From Amorphochlora amoebiformis (lineage: Eukaryota; Cercozoa; Chlorarachniophyceae): a stretch of DNA of 64,000 nucleotides. The stretch lies in assembly GCA_054601695.1 (NCBI GenBank), contig BAAHQB010000203.1, positions 62,001 to 126,000 of the forward strand. Reading direction: 5' to 3'. Positions 1 to 52,496 of this stretch are shown here, in pieces (position 1 is the stretch's first letter; each line of letters opens with the position of its first letter). The position numbers and the translations under genes are program-made. The notes under the pieces are model-generated. The model did not search any database. It saw only the letters and a list, made by a program, of their open reading frames with translations, and was not told where the DNA came from.

Positions 1-317
1 AGACAGACAGAGAGAGAGATTGAGAGAGAAAGAGAGAGACAGAGTGAGTGAGTGAGAGACACTGAAAAAGAGAGAGAGCGAGCGACAGACACGGAGAGAG
101 AGAGAGGGACAGAGACAGAGACAGAGAGCAAAGACAGAGATAGAGAGAGAGCATAGACGGACAGAGAGAGAGAGAGACTGAGAGAGAGAGAGAAAGATTA
201 AGAGAGAGAGCGAGCGACAAGACACAGAGAGAGCGAGAGACCACGAGAGAGAGAGAGAGAGAGCGACAGATAGACAGAGAGAGAGAGAGAGACTGAGAGA
301 GGAAGAGAGTGAGAACG

Positions 318-349
<32 letters not shown>

Positions 350-402
350 TGAGAGAGGAAGAGAGTGAGACGAGAGAGAAAGAGAGAGAAAGAGAGAGAA
401 GA
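1..402. repeat. (GA)n-rich purine tract
   Basis: A strongly purine-biased, imperfect GA/GACA microsatellite fills the left edge. No splice-bounded open island is visible in it. It may lie in a further intron of the minus-strand translocator gene, in which case it would be a pyrimidine tract on the sense strand. Confidence 0.9.
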
Positions 403-439
403 TATATACCTGTACATATTTACCTATATATATATATAT

Positions 440-577
440 ATATAGCTAAGGTTAGGGTGAGAAGCCTAAACAAGAGGGTTCGGTTACATAATAACCTATA
501 TATATATATATATAAATATAGATATATATAGCTAAGTTAGGGTTAAAGCCTAAAACTGGGTTAAGTTACTAAGAGCC

Positions 578-611
<34 letters not shown>

Positions 612-862
612 GCTAAGGTTAGGGTTAGAGTTAAAGCCTAAACACTTAGGGTTACAGTTACATAATAACCTATATATATATATAATATTATATATATATA
701 TATATATAGCTATAGTGTTAGAGTTTTAGCCTAAACACTTTGGGTTACAGTTACATAATAACCATATATTAAATATGTGTATATATACATATATATATAT
801 ATATAGCTAAGGTTAGGGTTAGAGTTAAAGCCTAAACACTTAGGGTTACGGTTACATAATAA

Positions 863-897
<35 letters not shown>

Positions 898-955
898 CTA
901 AGGTTAGGGTTAGAGTTTTAGCCTAAACACTTTGGGTTACAGTTACATAATAACC

Positions 956-994
<39 letters not shown>

Positions 995-1122
995 CTATGG
1001 TTAGAGTTAGAGTTTTAGCCTACACTAGGTACGGTTACATAATAACCTATATATATATATATAGCTAAGGTTAGGGTTAGAGTTTTAGCCTAAACACTTT
1101 GGGTTACAGTTACATAATAACC

Positions 1123-1154
<32 letters not shown>

Positions 1155-1211
1155 GCTAAGGTTAGGGTTAGAGTTAAAGCCTAAACACTTAGGGTTACGG
1201 TTACATAATAA

Positions 1212-1252
<41 letters not shown>

Positions 1253-1403
1253 CTAAGGTTAGGGTTAGAGTTTTAGCCTAAACACTTTGGGTTACAGTTA
1301 CATAATAACCTATATATATATATATGTATATAAATATATATATATAGCTAAGGTTAGGGTTAGAGTTTTAGCCTAAACACTTAGGGTTACAGTTACATAA
1401 TAA

Positions 1404-1436
<33 letters not shown>

Positions 1437-1494
1437 CTAAGGTTAGGGTTAGAGTTAAAGCCTAAACACTTAGGGTTACAGTTACATAATAACC

Positions 1495-1528
<34 letters not shown>

Positions 1529-1585
1529 GCTAAGGTTAGGGTTAGAGTTAAAGCCTAAACACTTAGGGTTACGGTTACATAATAA

Positions 1586-1628
<43 letters not shown>

Positions 1629-1684
1629 CTAAGGTTAGGGTTAGAGTTAAAGCCTAAACACTTAGGGTTACAGTTACATAATAA

Positions 1685-1749
<65 letters not shown>

Positions 1750-1885
1750 CTAAGGTTAGGGTTAGAGTTAAAGCCTAAACACTTAGGGTTACGATTACAT
1801 AATAACCTATATATATATATATATGTATATAAATATATATATATAGCTAAGGTTAGGGTTAGAGTTAAAGCCTAAACACTTAGGG
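440..1885. repeat. 16-copy tandem array of a GGTTAGGGTTAGAG-containing unit with (TA)n spacers
   Basis: Sixteen units start near 444, 530, 611, 707, 804, 896, 992, 1063, 1153, 1250, 1347, 1434, 1528, 1627, 1748 and 1844. Each has a core of about 60 bp that begins AGCTAAGGTTAGGGTTAGAG, passes through CCTAAACACTT and GGGTTACAGTTACATAATAACC-like sequence, and is separated from the next by a (TA)n tract of variable length. The cores differ by a few substitutions (TTTTAG versus TTAAAG). The core holds two telomere-like hexamers, so it may have grown from a telomeric seed. Confidence 0.9.
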
Positions 1886-1925
1886 TACATAATAACCTTA
1901 ATGGTGTGTGTAAAGGAGACGGCGA

Positions 1926-1980
1926 CCTTCGGATTAGGGTCAGGGTTAGGGTTAGGGTTAGGGTTAGGGTTAGGGTTAGG
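1926..1980 (+). repeat. Interstitial telomeric array (TTAGGG)n
   Basis: About eight nearly perfect TTAGGG units lie directly upstream of a copy of the conserved element that recurs in the telomeric tracts of this window. Single-copy sequence on both sides shows this is not a chromosome end. Confidence 0.9.
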
Positions 1981-2055
1981 ATCAGATTATTCAGCATGTC
2001 TTAGTCCGAGGACCATTGACTCCTCCACAGTGTGGGGCTATAGTGCTGTTTGGGA
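1981..2055 (+). repeat. Conserved telomere-tract element, copy 1
   Basis: The core contains ATTATTCAGCATGTCTTAGT followed by CCGAGGACCATTGACTC. The same core recurs at 8955-9003, 33705-33745, 40743-40788, 42588-42640, 59850-59902 and 62412-62450, always in or beside telomeric repeat. GTCC-GA-GGAC inside the core can form a short hairpin. This copy and the one at 59.8 kb also share the downstream flank (CACAGTGTGGGGCTATAGTG-like), so the ancestral unit was longer than the core. Confidence 0.85.
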
Positions 2056-2187
2056 TAACAGCAGATTAAGGTATTTATATATATATATGTAAATATATAT
2101 ATACATATATATATATATAAATATATATATGAATGGAGTATATCTATCGCTATACTCTTTCCATGTCCAGCCACATCACGGTTTGCG

Positions 2188-2237
<50 letters not shown>

Positions 2238-2317
2238 ATATATATATTCATATGTGTACATTATATACATATGTATGTATGTGTACAGAATTTAAACTGA
2301 TGAAATTCAACCCAAGC

Positions 2318-2598
2318 TCGCCCTAACCTAACCCTAACCTTAACACTAAATCTAACCCTAACCCGACTGAAACCTAACCCTAACCCTAACCCTAACCCTA
2401 ACCCTAACCCTAACCCTAACTCTACCCCTAACCCTAACCTTTCCGAGGGAAATATTCGTAAGGAGGTTTCCAAGGGCGTGACTAGGTTGGGTTAGGGATA
2501 CGGTTAGGGTTAGGGTTAGGGTTAGGGTTAGGGTTAGGGTTAGGGTTAGGGTTAGGGTTAGGATTTAGGGTTAGGGCTAGGGTTAATTAGGGTTATAT
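2318..2598. repeat. Two facing telomeric arrays, CCCTAA then TTAGGG
   Basis: Positions 2318-2440 carry (CCCTAA)n and 2485-2598 carry (TTAGGG)n, separated by about 45 bp of other sequence. The strand of the repeat therefore flips, as expected from an inverted duplication, a fusion-like junction or two independent insertions. Confidence 0.85.
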
Positions 2599-2697
2599 CA
2601 ACACACAGAAATTTGTAAATAATATATTAACATATACACGTACGTATAAACGATGTTAATATATATATATATATATATGTATATATTATATATTTAC

Positions 2698-2735
<38 letters not shown>

Positions 2736-2810
2736 TATATCAATACACAGAAATTTGTAAATAATATATTAACAAATACACGTACGCATACACGATGTTA
2801 ATATACATAC
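2592..2810. repeat. Two-copy direct repeat with (TA)n between
   Basis: A segment of about 65 bp with ACACAGAAATTTGTAAATAA and an ACGATGTTAATATA end occurs at about 2595-2660 and again at about 2737-2802, separated by a (TA)n tract. It has no coding appearance. Confidence 0.8.
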
Positions 2811-2843
<33 letters not shown>

Positions 2844-2850
2844 ATATAAT

Positions 2851-2916
<66 letters not shown>

Positions 2917-3061
2917 ATGTGTGTACATATATATAGATATAATATATACATATATATATATATATATAACAGGAGAGAGAGGATGTGGGGAAAAAGAGAA
3001 AATTTTTCGGCTCTCATATCATCAAATAGGGGGGGGAGAGGGGTAAGAGAATGAGAGAATC

Positions 3062-3335
3062 GAGGCGCATTACACAAGAGCATTACACAAGAGCATTCCA
3101 CAAGAGCATTCCACAAGAGCATTCCACAAGAGCATTCCACAAGAGCATTACACAAGAGCATTACACAAGAGCATTACACAAGAGCATTACACAAGAGCAT
3201 TCCACAAGAGCATTCCACAAGAGCATTCCACAAGAGCATTACATAAGAGCATTACACAAGAGCATTCCACAAGAGCATTCCACAAGAGCATTCCACAAGA
3301 GCATTCCACAAGAGCATTACACAAGAGCATTACAC
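3062..3335. repeat. 13-bp minisatellite grown from an exon-intron junction
   Basis: About 21 tandem copies of a 13-bp unit (ACAAGAGCATTAC / ACAAGAGCATTCC) abut the last recognised translocator exon. On the minus strand each unit reads GCTCTTGTGTAAT or GCTCTTGTGGAAT, which repeats the exon end (GCT CTT) plus its donor (GTGTAAT). The array therefore looks like repeated duplication of the splice junction itself, and leaves many potential donors in series. Confidence 0.85.
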
Positions 3336-5726
<2,391 letters not shown>

Positions 5727-7275
5727 CCGTATCCCCCCAAAAACGGCCCGTTTTGAACTCACTTCACCCAACCCCCCAATAGGAACAAGAATAAAAATTA
5801 GAAAACCAAATGAGAATGAAATCGAATCTATTCAAGTCACAAAAACAACTCTCCACTACCCCCCCCCCGGCCCTTATCAAGTCACCATCAGAAAAATTCA
5901 AGTGTCAACCCCCGGGGGCCATATTTCAGCGGAGAGGGGACAAAATAGCCATAAAATTCAAAACGATAGGGTACGTTGGAGGCCTGGATGTGCCAGAGGG
6001 TTACCCCTGGTAGCAGCCACATGAGGTGCTCTCGAAACGATGGAGCTTCGCGCGGAAATGAGAGTTGATGAAACGAGGACTAGGAGGAAATTTGTCATAA
6101 TTTCTCGGCTGGAGGGGGGACGCGTGGGTTTTTTTGCAGTATATTCTTTTGCCCCTTTCGGTGCGTGCCACGCTGTGCGGGAAATCGGGAATATGACGAA
6201 AAAATATCTCGTATTTATTTAATTGTTCGTATATTCGGGCGAAAAATATCAAAAAAAGAAATATCGATATATCTGAAGATCTAATATGAGTATATCTAAT
6301 TCTGTATATATAATATATCAACCATCAATATGCACGTTCAGAAACCCCGTACACGTGCCAGACACGTGTCCATCCGCTGCGAGAGGCTCTGCCTCCCAGA
6401 CTCCCGAGGAGCCTAGCAGACGCGTATTAAGTTATAAACGAAAAGGATATAAAGATATATCACTTGGAGACGAAACCTGTTTGGAAAAAAAGAAGTATTT
6501 CTGGTACAACATATACGTATTTGCAGTCATTTTGCATTTTTTTTCGATGTGTTCTTGTTTTGGGGGAAGGAGAGAGGGGGAGGGGAGGGGAGGGGGAGGG
6601 ACAATATTTGAGAGAAGAAAGTAAGGGAGGGCTAGCGAGATTTAAACAATTTGTTTTTTTTTTTTGCGAGAGGTAGGGGGAATATGTACAGAATTTTCTG
6701 TATGTCCCCGTGAGTACATATCATCAAACACTCTACCGTATAGCACTTGTAGAATAATAGATATATAAATGTATAATACTTATGATTACATGTTGATGTA
6801 CAGAACATACTCTCAATCAAGAATGCCACGAGGCAGAGGACGGTCCAGAAAAACCCGAGCACATCTCCATATGCAACCCCCTCACGAACCCGAACCCGAA
6901 CACATACCCATGAATGCAATTCTCACCTATCCCAACCCAAACACTTATCCATATACTATTCTACCCTTGCACATATCCAGAGGCTATCCTAACACCGCAA
7001 TATTTTCACACACGGGGGGCGAATGAGTGGAAGGGATATTAAAAACAACCGAAAGACAGCAGGGCGAGAGAACCAAACCAAACAATACTCACACACACAC
7101 ACACACACAGATACAAACAGCCAATAAACAGAGACAACACAACCAGACATCCGCCTTCACTCGGAATCCCTCTCTCTCCATCTCTCACCAACTTGAGATC
7201 CGGGATCCCCGAGGATACCCGGGGATTTTCCTGTTGGGGTATAGGTTTTTCTCTCACCCCTTCCCCTCATATCAG
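5727..7275. other. Mixed-composition region, possible 5' sequence of the two flanking genes
   Basis: This is one of the few stretches of more than 1 kb that is not mainly simple repeat. It has short poly-C and poly-G runs, a G-rich stretch near 6560-6600 and a CA run near 7090. Several short frames are open, for example plus 5936-6011 ending in TAG and plus 6463-6540. None matches a family I recognise and none has convincing splice borders with matching phase. It may hold first exons or promoters of the flanking translocator (minus) and acidic-tail gene (plus). Confidence 0.4.
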
Positions 7276-7464
7276 CGGCCGTTTTGGAGGCAGGGGGCAT
7301 CTCCCGAAGCTTTGGCAGATAGACGAAGTTACTCAACCCTAACAATAACCCTAACCCTAACCCTAACCCTAACCCTAACCCTAACCCTAACTCTAACCCT
7401 AAATGTAACGCTGTCTCTGACGGTAAGCGTAATTCTAGCGTAAGCAGTTAACCGATCATGTATT

Positions 7465-7538
<74 letters not shown>

Positions 7539-7635
7539 GTATGTATATGTGTGTGTATCTCTGTGTCTATGTGGATGTTGTAGATATATAACATACATAT
7601 ATAATATATATATATATGTATATATATTGATATAC

Positions 7636-7691
<56 letters not shown>

Positions 7692-7708
7692 ATGTATAAA
7701 TATATATA

Positions 7709-7830
<122 letters not shown>

Positions 7831-7877
7831 CACGGACCTGATAAGGTGGAAAAGAAGCCCGCATATGACATTCATAT

Positions 7878-7913
<36 letters not shown>

Positions 7914-7916
7914 TAG

Positions 7917-15141
<7,225 letters not shown>

Positions 15142-15770
15142 AACTCCGACACGGCAATAATTACAACTCAAGTTACTCAAGTTAGTCTAGTTACGGTACT
15201 AATGCTATAATAACATCTAGATATAACATATACTAGATATAGTCGCTGTCGTCGCGCCGAAATACCTAAACTAAAGACAGAATCAATGACTCACGGAAAT
15301 TAATACTAACCGTTAGTACCAGTCTAGACCAGTAGATACGAGTTATGTATCACTGAGTCGATCCCAAGTGACGACTAGAAACTGTCACAACAAGGCCGGT
15401 GACTAAGTGCACAGAGAAGAGAGAGTGAATATCCTGTATACTAACTAGACTAACCATGATTAATCACTACGTACTCTACTAGATCTAGTTACCTAGGTTA
15501 CTAGAGTTAGTTGCTCTAGTACGTACTAGACGTAGCTTCAATTACCTAGATTACTCTAGTTACTACTAGCTAGACTAGACAGAGTTACTGTCTAGACTGT
15601 AGTCATTCTAGTACTTTCTAGACTTTTAGTCTTTAGTCAACTAGGTCAAGTACCAGAATAGCACTAGTAGCACGTACTAGACGTACTATGACAGGTATAA
15701 ATAATCTAACAAATTGAAAAAAGGATCAATTATAAAATTTTCCAACTTGCATTCCATGGGCGAAACACTC
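15142..15770. other. Convergent intergenic region rich in CTAGT motifs
   Basis: This lies between the stop of the acidic-tail gene (plus) and the stop of cathepsin C (minus). From about 15160 to 15700 it has an unusual density of CTAGTTAC, TCTAGA and GTACTAG words, a loose low-complexity pattern without (TA)n or telomeric units. No coding appearance; 3' UTRs and polyadenylation signals of both genes should fall here. Confidence 0.6.
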
Positions 15771-19514
<3,744 letters not shown>

Positions 19515-19694
19515 CCCTCTCGGTGAAGTTGCCTTGGTATTATCGAGCCGAGAAATTCAAGATCGGGTTGGAAACGCCCGAAAAGATTAACATATTTCAC
19601 TGGTTAAAGGTAATTCCGCCTTAATATTTTGTATTTGAAAGCCTGAAACGTCTCCCGAAACTGTAACTGGTGTGACATAGTCACTCACACCCCC
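19515..19694. promoter_or_regulatory. Probable shared promoter between divergent genes
   Basis: The 180 bp between the cathepsin C ATG (19514, minus) and the first candidate ATG of the plus-strand gene (19695) is free of simple repeats and holds both 5' regions. No specific motif is claimed; the inference rests on spacing and orientation. Confidence 0.45.
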
Positions 19695-26280
<6,586 letters not shown>

Positions 26281-26489
26281 GCTATGTCGCTGCAGCTATA
26301 ATCTTGAACCGGCTAGAACTAGTACATACAATTAATTGTAGTAAGTTACGATCATTTAGACCATTTTTAGATTTTTAACCGCCCAGTATGGCATCCATCT
26401 GGCCCGTATGTTCTGGACGTACAATATCTAGAATATCTCTAGTATCTAGTATATCTAGGTAGCCTACACTGCTATATGACGACTAGTAA

Positions 26490-26730
26490 GCCTAAGCTTA
26501 AGGTAATAGTAAGTGATAACCTAATGGGTTAACCCTAATAGTAAGCCTAAGCTTAAGGCTAGAAGGTAATAGTAAGTGATAACCTAATCTAGTAATGTGG
26601 TCTAGGTGGTTAACCCTAATCTAGTAATAGCAAGCCTAAGCTTAAGGTAATAGTAAGTGATTACCTAATGTGGTTAACCCTAATCTAGTAATACTGTAAT
26701 AGTAAGCCTAAGGTAATAACCTAATGTACT
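26490..26730. repeat. Interspersed repeat of TAAGCCTAAGCTTAAGGTAA and GTAAGTGATAACCTAAT
   Basis: Four irregular copies of a unit of roughly 60 bp combine AGTAAGCCTAAGCTTAAGG, TAATAGTAAGTGATAACC and GGTTAACCCTAATCTAGTAA. Copies differ by internal deletions. Confidence 0.75.
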
Positions 26731-27469
26731 AGAAGTGCGATTGGATGATCATGTTATAATTCGCTAGTGTCTAGATACTCTAGATACTCTATACACACAG
26801 ATATACATATATATACATATATATATATAATATATATATAAACATCTATATAGTATATGTATATGTATTGTTTATGTGTATGTATATATGTGCATATGTT
26901 TTAGATATGTGCATATGTGCATAAGATATATCTAGTGTTTGTGTGTATATATACGTATATGTATGAATATATGTATATATGCAGATATGTGTAGATGTAT
27001 ATTACGGTCTAGGCCGTGACTAGATTTAGTATCACAAGTACTAACCAGATCTCTCTAGAGATACAATAGAGATACTATAGATATACTAGATATATGGTCT
27101 CTGGAACTAGCGGTAGTAGTACTACGACATTACTCTCCAGTCACCAGATTAATCTAAGGTAATAAAATCTGTACAATGTGAATATTTAATCCAGTTAATT
27201 TCCGTTTGCGTTTATAGTGAGTGTCCATGTCGTCCTCTGACTCCGTGTCTAAGAACAAGAGGTTCCGATTGAACTTAATTATTAGATAGATAGATAGAGA
27301 TTCATCTATGTGTAGTTTCCGAACTGAGACAGACTTTATAGATTTAGAGACTATTATCTGGACTATGACGGCCAGTGTAGCTAGAAGAGTGTGACAAGCC
27401 TATTATGAGAGATATATTTACTATGATATATATATATATATATATATGTATATACATATATACACACAC

Positions 27470-27507
<38 letters not shown>

Positions 27508-27529
27508 GTATGTATATATTATATGTATA

Positions 27530-28007
27530 TATACACACAAAATATTAAATGTGTTACGTATTGTATTAATACATATAATTATACACCACACACACACACG
27601 TATATACATATGTATATCTATATATATATATATGTTATATATGTTATATGTATTATATATATGTATATATACATATTTACATATATATAATATGTATATA
27701 TACATTTATAATATGTTCGTATACATGTACACACACACACACATAGAGTTCATGCGCATAAATGTATAGATACATACATACCAACGGGATATTCACACAG
27801 GGTTTTTGGGAAATATACACACATATGCATATTCGGAAAATATACTAATATAATATATATATATATATAAATATATTATATATATATATATGTATATAAA
27901 TTATATATGTATGTATACACACATAATGTTAAATATGTTACGTATTATATGAATACATATAATTATACACCCACACACACGTGTATATATATATATATAT
28001 ATATACA

Positions 28008-28062
<55 letters not shown>

Positions 28063-28205
28063 TTATAATATGTTCGTATACATGTACACACACACACATA
28101 GAGTTCATGCGCATAAATGTATAGATACATACATACCAATGGGATATTCATACAGGGTTTTTTGGGAAATATACACACATATGCATATTCGGAAAATATA
28201 CTCAC
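27530..28205. repeat. Tandem segmental duplication, period about 360 bp
   Basis: The stretch with GTTCGTATACATGTACACAC, AGAGTTCATGCGCATAAATG and CATATGCATATTCGGAAAAT at 27713-27845 recurs at 28073-28203, and the upstream ACACAAAATATTAAATGTGT-type sequence at 27535 recurs near 27920. Copies are nearly identical outside the (TA)n parts. Confidence 0.85.
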
Positions 28206-28239
28206 AGATAAGCATATATATATATATACATATAGTATT

Positions 28240-28281
<42 letters not shown>

Positions 28282-28731
28282 AACACCTACACATGGATTG
28301 GTATTATACATCACATTAGAAACAAACATCACTATATATTCATATGTACTGCGTGTGTATGTGTGTATATGTAGTATAACACATATATTATATTGTACAC
28401 ATATATATGTGTATGTACATGTAAATACATACATAACATACATACATACATACATACACATACATACATAATACACATACATATATATATATATATGTAT
28501 ACACATATATTAACCTTTCCTCCAAAGGGTTAAAATCGGCTCAACTCTTGCTCTCACCAGCTAGCTATATATATTTATATTATATATATATATATTTTTA
28601 TATATATATATATAATATATATATATATATATTATATACATAATATATATATATACATATATACATTATGTATATAAATACATCTCAATAATACAAAACT
28701 TATTCCCCTATTCTTACGGAATCCATAGAGA

Positions 28732-28769
<38 letters not shown>

Positions 28770-28906
28770 GTATATATATATTTATATAACATGTATATAT
28801 GTATATATATATGTATATATAAATATAAATGTATACATATACAATTATATATACGTTCGTACATATACATCCACATCTTCATATGTATATAATACATACA
28901 TACCAT

Positions 28907-28951
<45 letters not shown>

Positions 28952-29059
28952 TATTCCTACATATTATACTCCTCGGTAAACCGATCGATAAGAAAAAAGG
29001 TAAAAACAAGTCTATCGACCTTTTTGAAACCCTCACTTGGCTTCGTTTGTAGTTTTTTT

Positions 29060-29285
29060 TCGCTAGATGTAATCGTAGCGGCCGCCCTGCTAGATGTAAT
29101 CGTAGCGGCCGCCGTGCTAGTTGTAATCGTAGCGGCTCCGGATGTAGTCGTAGCGGCTTTGCTAGATGTAATCGTAGCGGCCGCCCTGCTAGATGTAATC
29201 GTAGCGGCTCCGCTAGATGCAGTCGTAGCGGCTTTGCTAGATGTAATCGTAGCGGCCGCCTTGCTACATGTAACCTTAGCTGCCG
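29060..29285. repeat. 27-bp GC-rich tandem repeat with NotI sites
   Basis: Units of 27 bp (CTGCTAGATGTAATCGTAGC followed by GGCCGCC) alternate with shorter variants (GGCTCCG or GGCTTTG). Four contain GCGGCCGC. A plus frame stays open throughout (LDVIVAAAL repeats), but nothing around it has splice borders, so I treat it as a satellite. It is an outlier in base composition. Confidence 0.8.
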
Positions 29286-29435
29286 TGATGCAAGGTACAC
29301 TGCTGTGTATTATTTCACTGCCTTCGTCTGATGAGTATAAAATGGTGTGTATTTGTGTGTATTTATGCCATATACATACATCCGGTTATGTATGTGTATA
29401 CAACTACATATCCATATACATGCAATATATAAATA

Positions 29436-29466
<31 letters not shown>

Positions 29467-29493
29467 ATACAACATATGCATACATATATGCAA

Positions 29494-29531
<38 letters not shown>

Positions 29532-29642
29532 GAATGATATATACATGTATAATTTTAACATATATATATATATATATGTTTATGTACATACACACACACA
29601 TATGTATATATATATATATATAGAATTGTATGTATGTAAATA

Positions 29643-29679
<37 letters not shown>

Positions 29680-29687
29680 GTATATGT

Positions 29688-47888
<18,201 letters not shown>

Positions 47889-48119
47889 CGAACTTCGCTG
47901 GATGTGAATGTGTGTGTGTGTGTGTGTCTGTGGGTGATATATTTTGTGTGGTATAGGTGGGGATATATACATATATACATATATTTAAACGAAATAAAAT
48001 ACATATATACGCACAAGACAGTCAAATCGATTCAAAGACAAGAAAGACAACACTCACAACTCTTATTCACATGAACACACATACACATTCACACATCATT
48101 TGCGGCAAATCGAGCTACC

Positions 48120-48192
48120 ATGGAATCCCGAGAGGTTCTCCGAGATTGGGTGAAATCCCGGGAACGGGATTGGGTAAAGTCTTGGAAATTCC
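48120..48192 (+). CDS. Possible first exon of a small plus-strand gene
   Basis: ACCATGG start context at 48120 opens a frame (MESREVLRDWVKSRERDWVK..) that reaches a consensus donor GTGAGT at 48193 after 24 codons and one base. It lies 231 bp from the kinesin start on the other strand, a head-to-head arrangement like that at 19.5 kb. The frame would otherwise run to TAG at 48297. No homologue is recognised; a terminal exon near 50212 is possible by phase but unproven. Confidence 0.3.
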
Positions 48193-48455
48193 GTGAGTGT
48201 CGGGAGGAATCCCGGGATTCCCGCCGGGATCGATGCGAGTGCCCGGACTTTGGCGAGATCACCTCGGGGACAGTGGAGGCACGTGTACGGTAGAGGAAAG
48301 GGGGGGTACAGGGGGAAGAGCGTCGCCTCTGGTTTTTAGTCTGAGATTTTATTAGGAGAATTATTTTGTCGGTGAGGGTGGGAGAGAGTGTAAATATGTA
48401 TTAATTATGCATGTAGTACATAAGTACGTATCATATTGTACGTCGTATATATGTA

Positions 48456-48487
<32 letters not shown>

Positions 48488-48604
48488 GTATATATGTATA
48501 TATATATATATGTATATATATATATACGTATATATATATATATATATAAATATATAAATATATATAAATATGAATATGAGCATCTGTGCATGGGTATAAA
48601 TTTA

Positions 48605-48677
<73 letters not shown>

Positions 48678-48900
48678 TATATCATATATGTGTACTATTT
48701 ATACATTTATTTATTTACTAGTATAAAATATATATGTACAACTCTACACGTATATATACACATATATATACGTATATATACATTATATATATATATATAT
48801 ATGCATATATACAGATATATATATATATATATTTATATATTTATGGATCTATATATTTTTATATGTATATATATATATATATAGTTATATATATTTTTAT

Positions 48901-48954
<54 letters not shown>

Positions 48955-48980
48955 CAAGAGGGAGAGAGAGCGAGAGAGAC

Positions 48981-49012
<32 letters not shown>

Positions 49013-49017
49013 GTTCG

Positions 49018-49049
<32 letters not shown>

Positions 49050-49103
49050 TATATTTGTGAGTGTATAATATGATGCAATCACAACATAGGTACTACATAT
49101 ACA

Positions 49104-49152
<49 letters not shown>

Positions 49153-49191
49153 CGCGTGTGGGTGTGTGTGTGTTGTTTGTGTGCATACACA

Positions 49192-49249
<58 letters not shown>

Positions 49250-49432
49250 ATGTGTGTGTGTGTGTTTGTGTGTGTGCGTGTGTATGTGTGTGTGTAAATA
49301 TAAAAATACATGCATATATGCACATAAATTTTACTTGTGGATATTTATATAAGAAATATATAAATATACATATATATATATATATATACATATATATATG
49401 TATTTATATTTGTACCATTATACATCTATATG

Positions 49433-49474
<42 letters not shown>

Positions 49475-49653
49475 ATATATATATATATGTATATGTATAT
49501 ATATACATACATATATATAAATATATATGTATATATATATATATATATTATATCTTTACATGCACATACATATTAAAATATACATATTTGTATCATCATA
49601 TACATATACATATACATACATGTATGTGTGTGTGTGTGTATGTACATATACAT

Positions 49654-49702
<49 letters not shown>

Positions 49703-49819
49703 ACTTAACCTATATATATGTGTATTACACGTCTCGTATACATCAATATGTGTATGTAAACATATAATACATAATATATATATATATATATTATATATAT
49801 ATATATAGATATATATATT

Positions 49820-49889
<70 letters not shown>

Positions 49890-49960
49890 CGTTTGTGTAT
49901 ATATGTACTTATGTGCATGCACATATGTATACATATATTTTATATAATATATATATATAT

Positions 49961-50010
<50 letters not shown>

Positions 50011-50048
50011 GTTGAACATTCATTTATATACATATATTACATATATAC

Positions 50049-50102
<54 letters not shown>

Positions 50103-50150
50103 ATATTTGTATATATACATATACACATACATATATATAAACATACACAT

Positions 50151-50197
<47 letters not shown>

Positions 50198-50450
50198 TAT
50201 ATATCACCGAGTCTAGGGGTAGGATGGTGGGCTGCGACCTCGTAATTCTACTGCGGCTGTAATATAGATATATAATATATATGTATATATATATGCATAA
50301 TATATATATGTATATATATATATACTCAGATATATATTATCTAGCAGATATGGTCTAGCCGTGTGTTAACCCTAGTCTGGATACATGTGTCACTCTGCGT
50401 GACAACATTGACAATATTAATTCTTCGGAAAGATCAGTGTGGTGCCTAGT
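48193..50450. other. (TA)n, CA/GT and loose repeat, no gene seen
   Basis: From 48420 to 50190 this is almost continuous (TA)n with GT runs at 49150-49295 and 49868-49890. Islands at 48200-48370, 50200-50270 and 50330-50450 are short and do not resemble known proteins. Confidence 0.6.
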
Positions 50451-50461
50451 TTAAGTATCAT

Positions 50462-52426
<1,965 letters not shown>

Positions 52427-52429
52427 TAG

Positions 52430-52496
<67 letters not shown>

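Larger units (their letters stand above)
26281..29687. other. Intergenic region between two convergent genes
   Basis: This separates the stop of the PG-rich-repeat gene (plus) from the stop of the kinesin (minus). It contains an AAGCCTAAGCTTAAGG/AGTAAGTGATAACCTAAT tandem repeat at about 26490-26730, a tandem duplication of about 360 bp at 27530-28205, GC-rich repeats at 29060-29285, and (TA)n. I see no splice-bounded coding islands of known type. Confidence 0.6.

Noticed and set aside
1-2600. Chromosome end or true telomere
   Set aside because: Telomeric units are short, degenerate, in both orientations and flanked by genes and other repeats; similar arrays occur throughout the window.
28829-29533. 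234-codon plus frame over the 29-kb repeats
   Set aside because: Its core is the 27-bp satellite and the ends are (TA)n; no splice or homology support.
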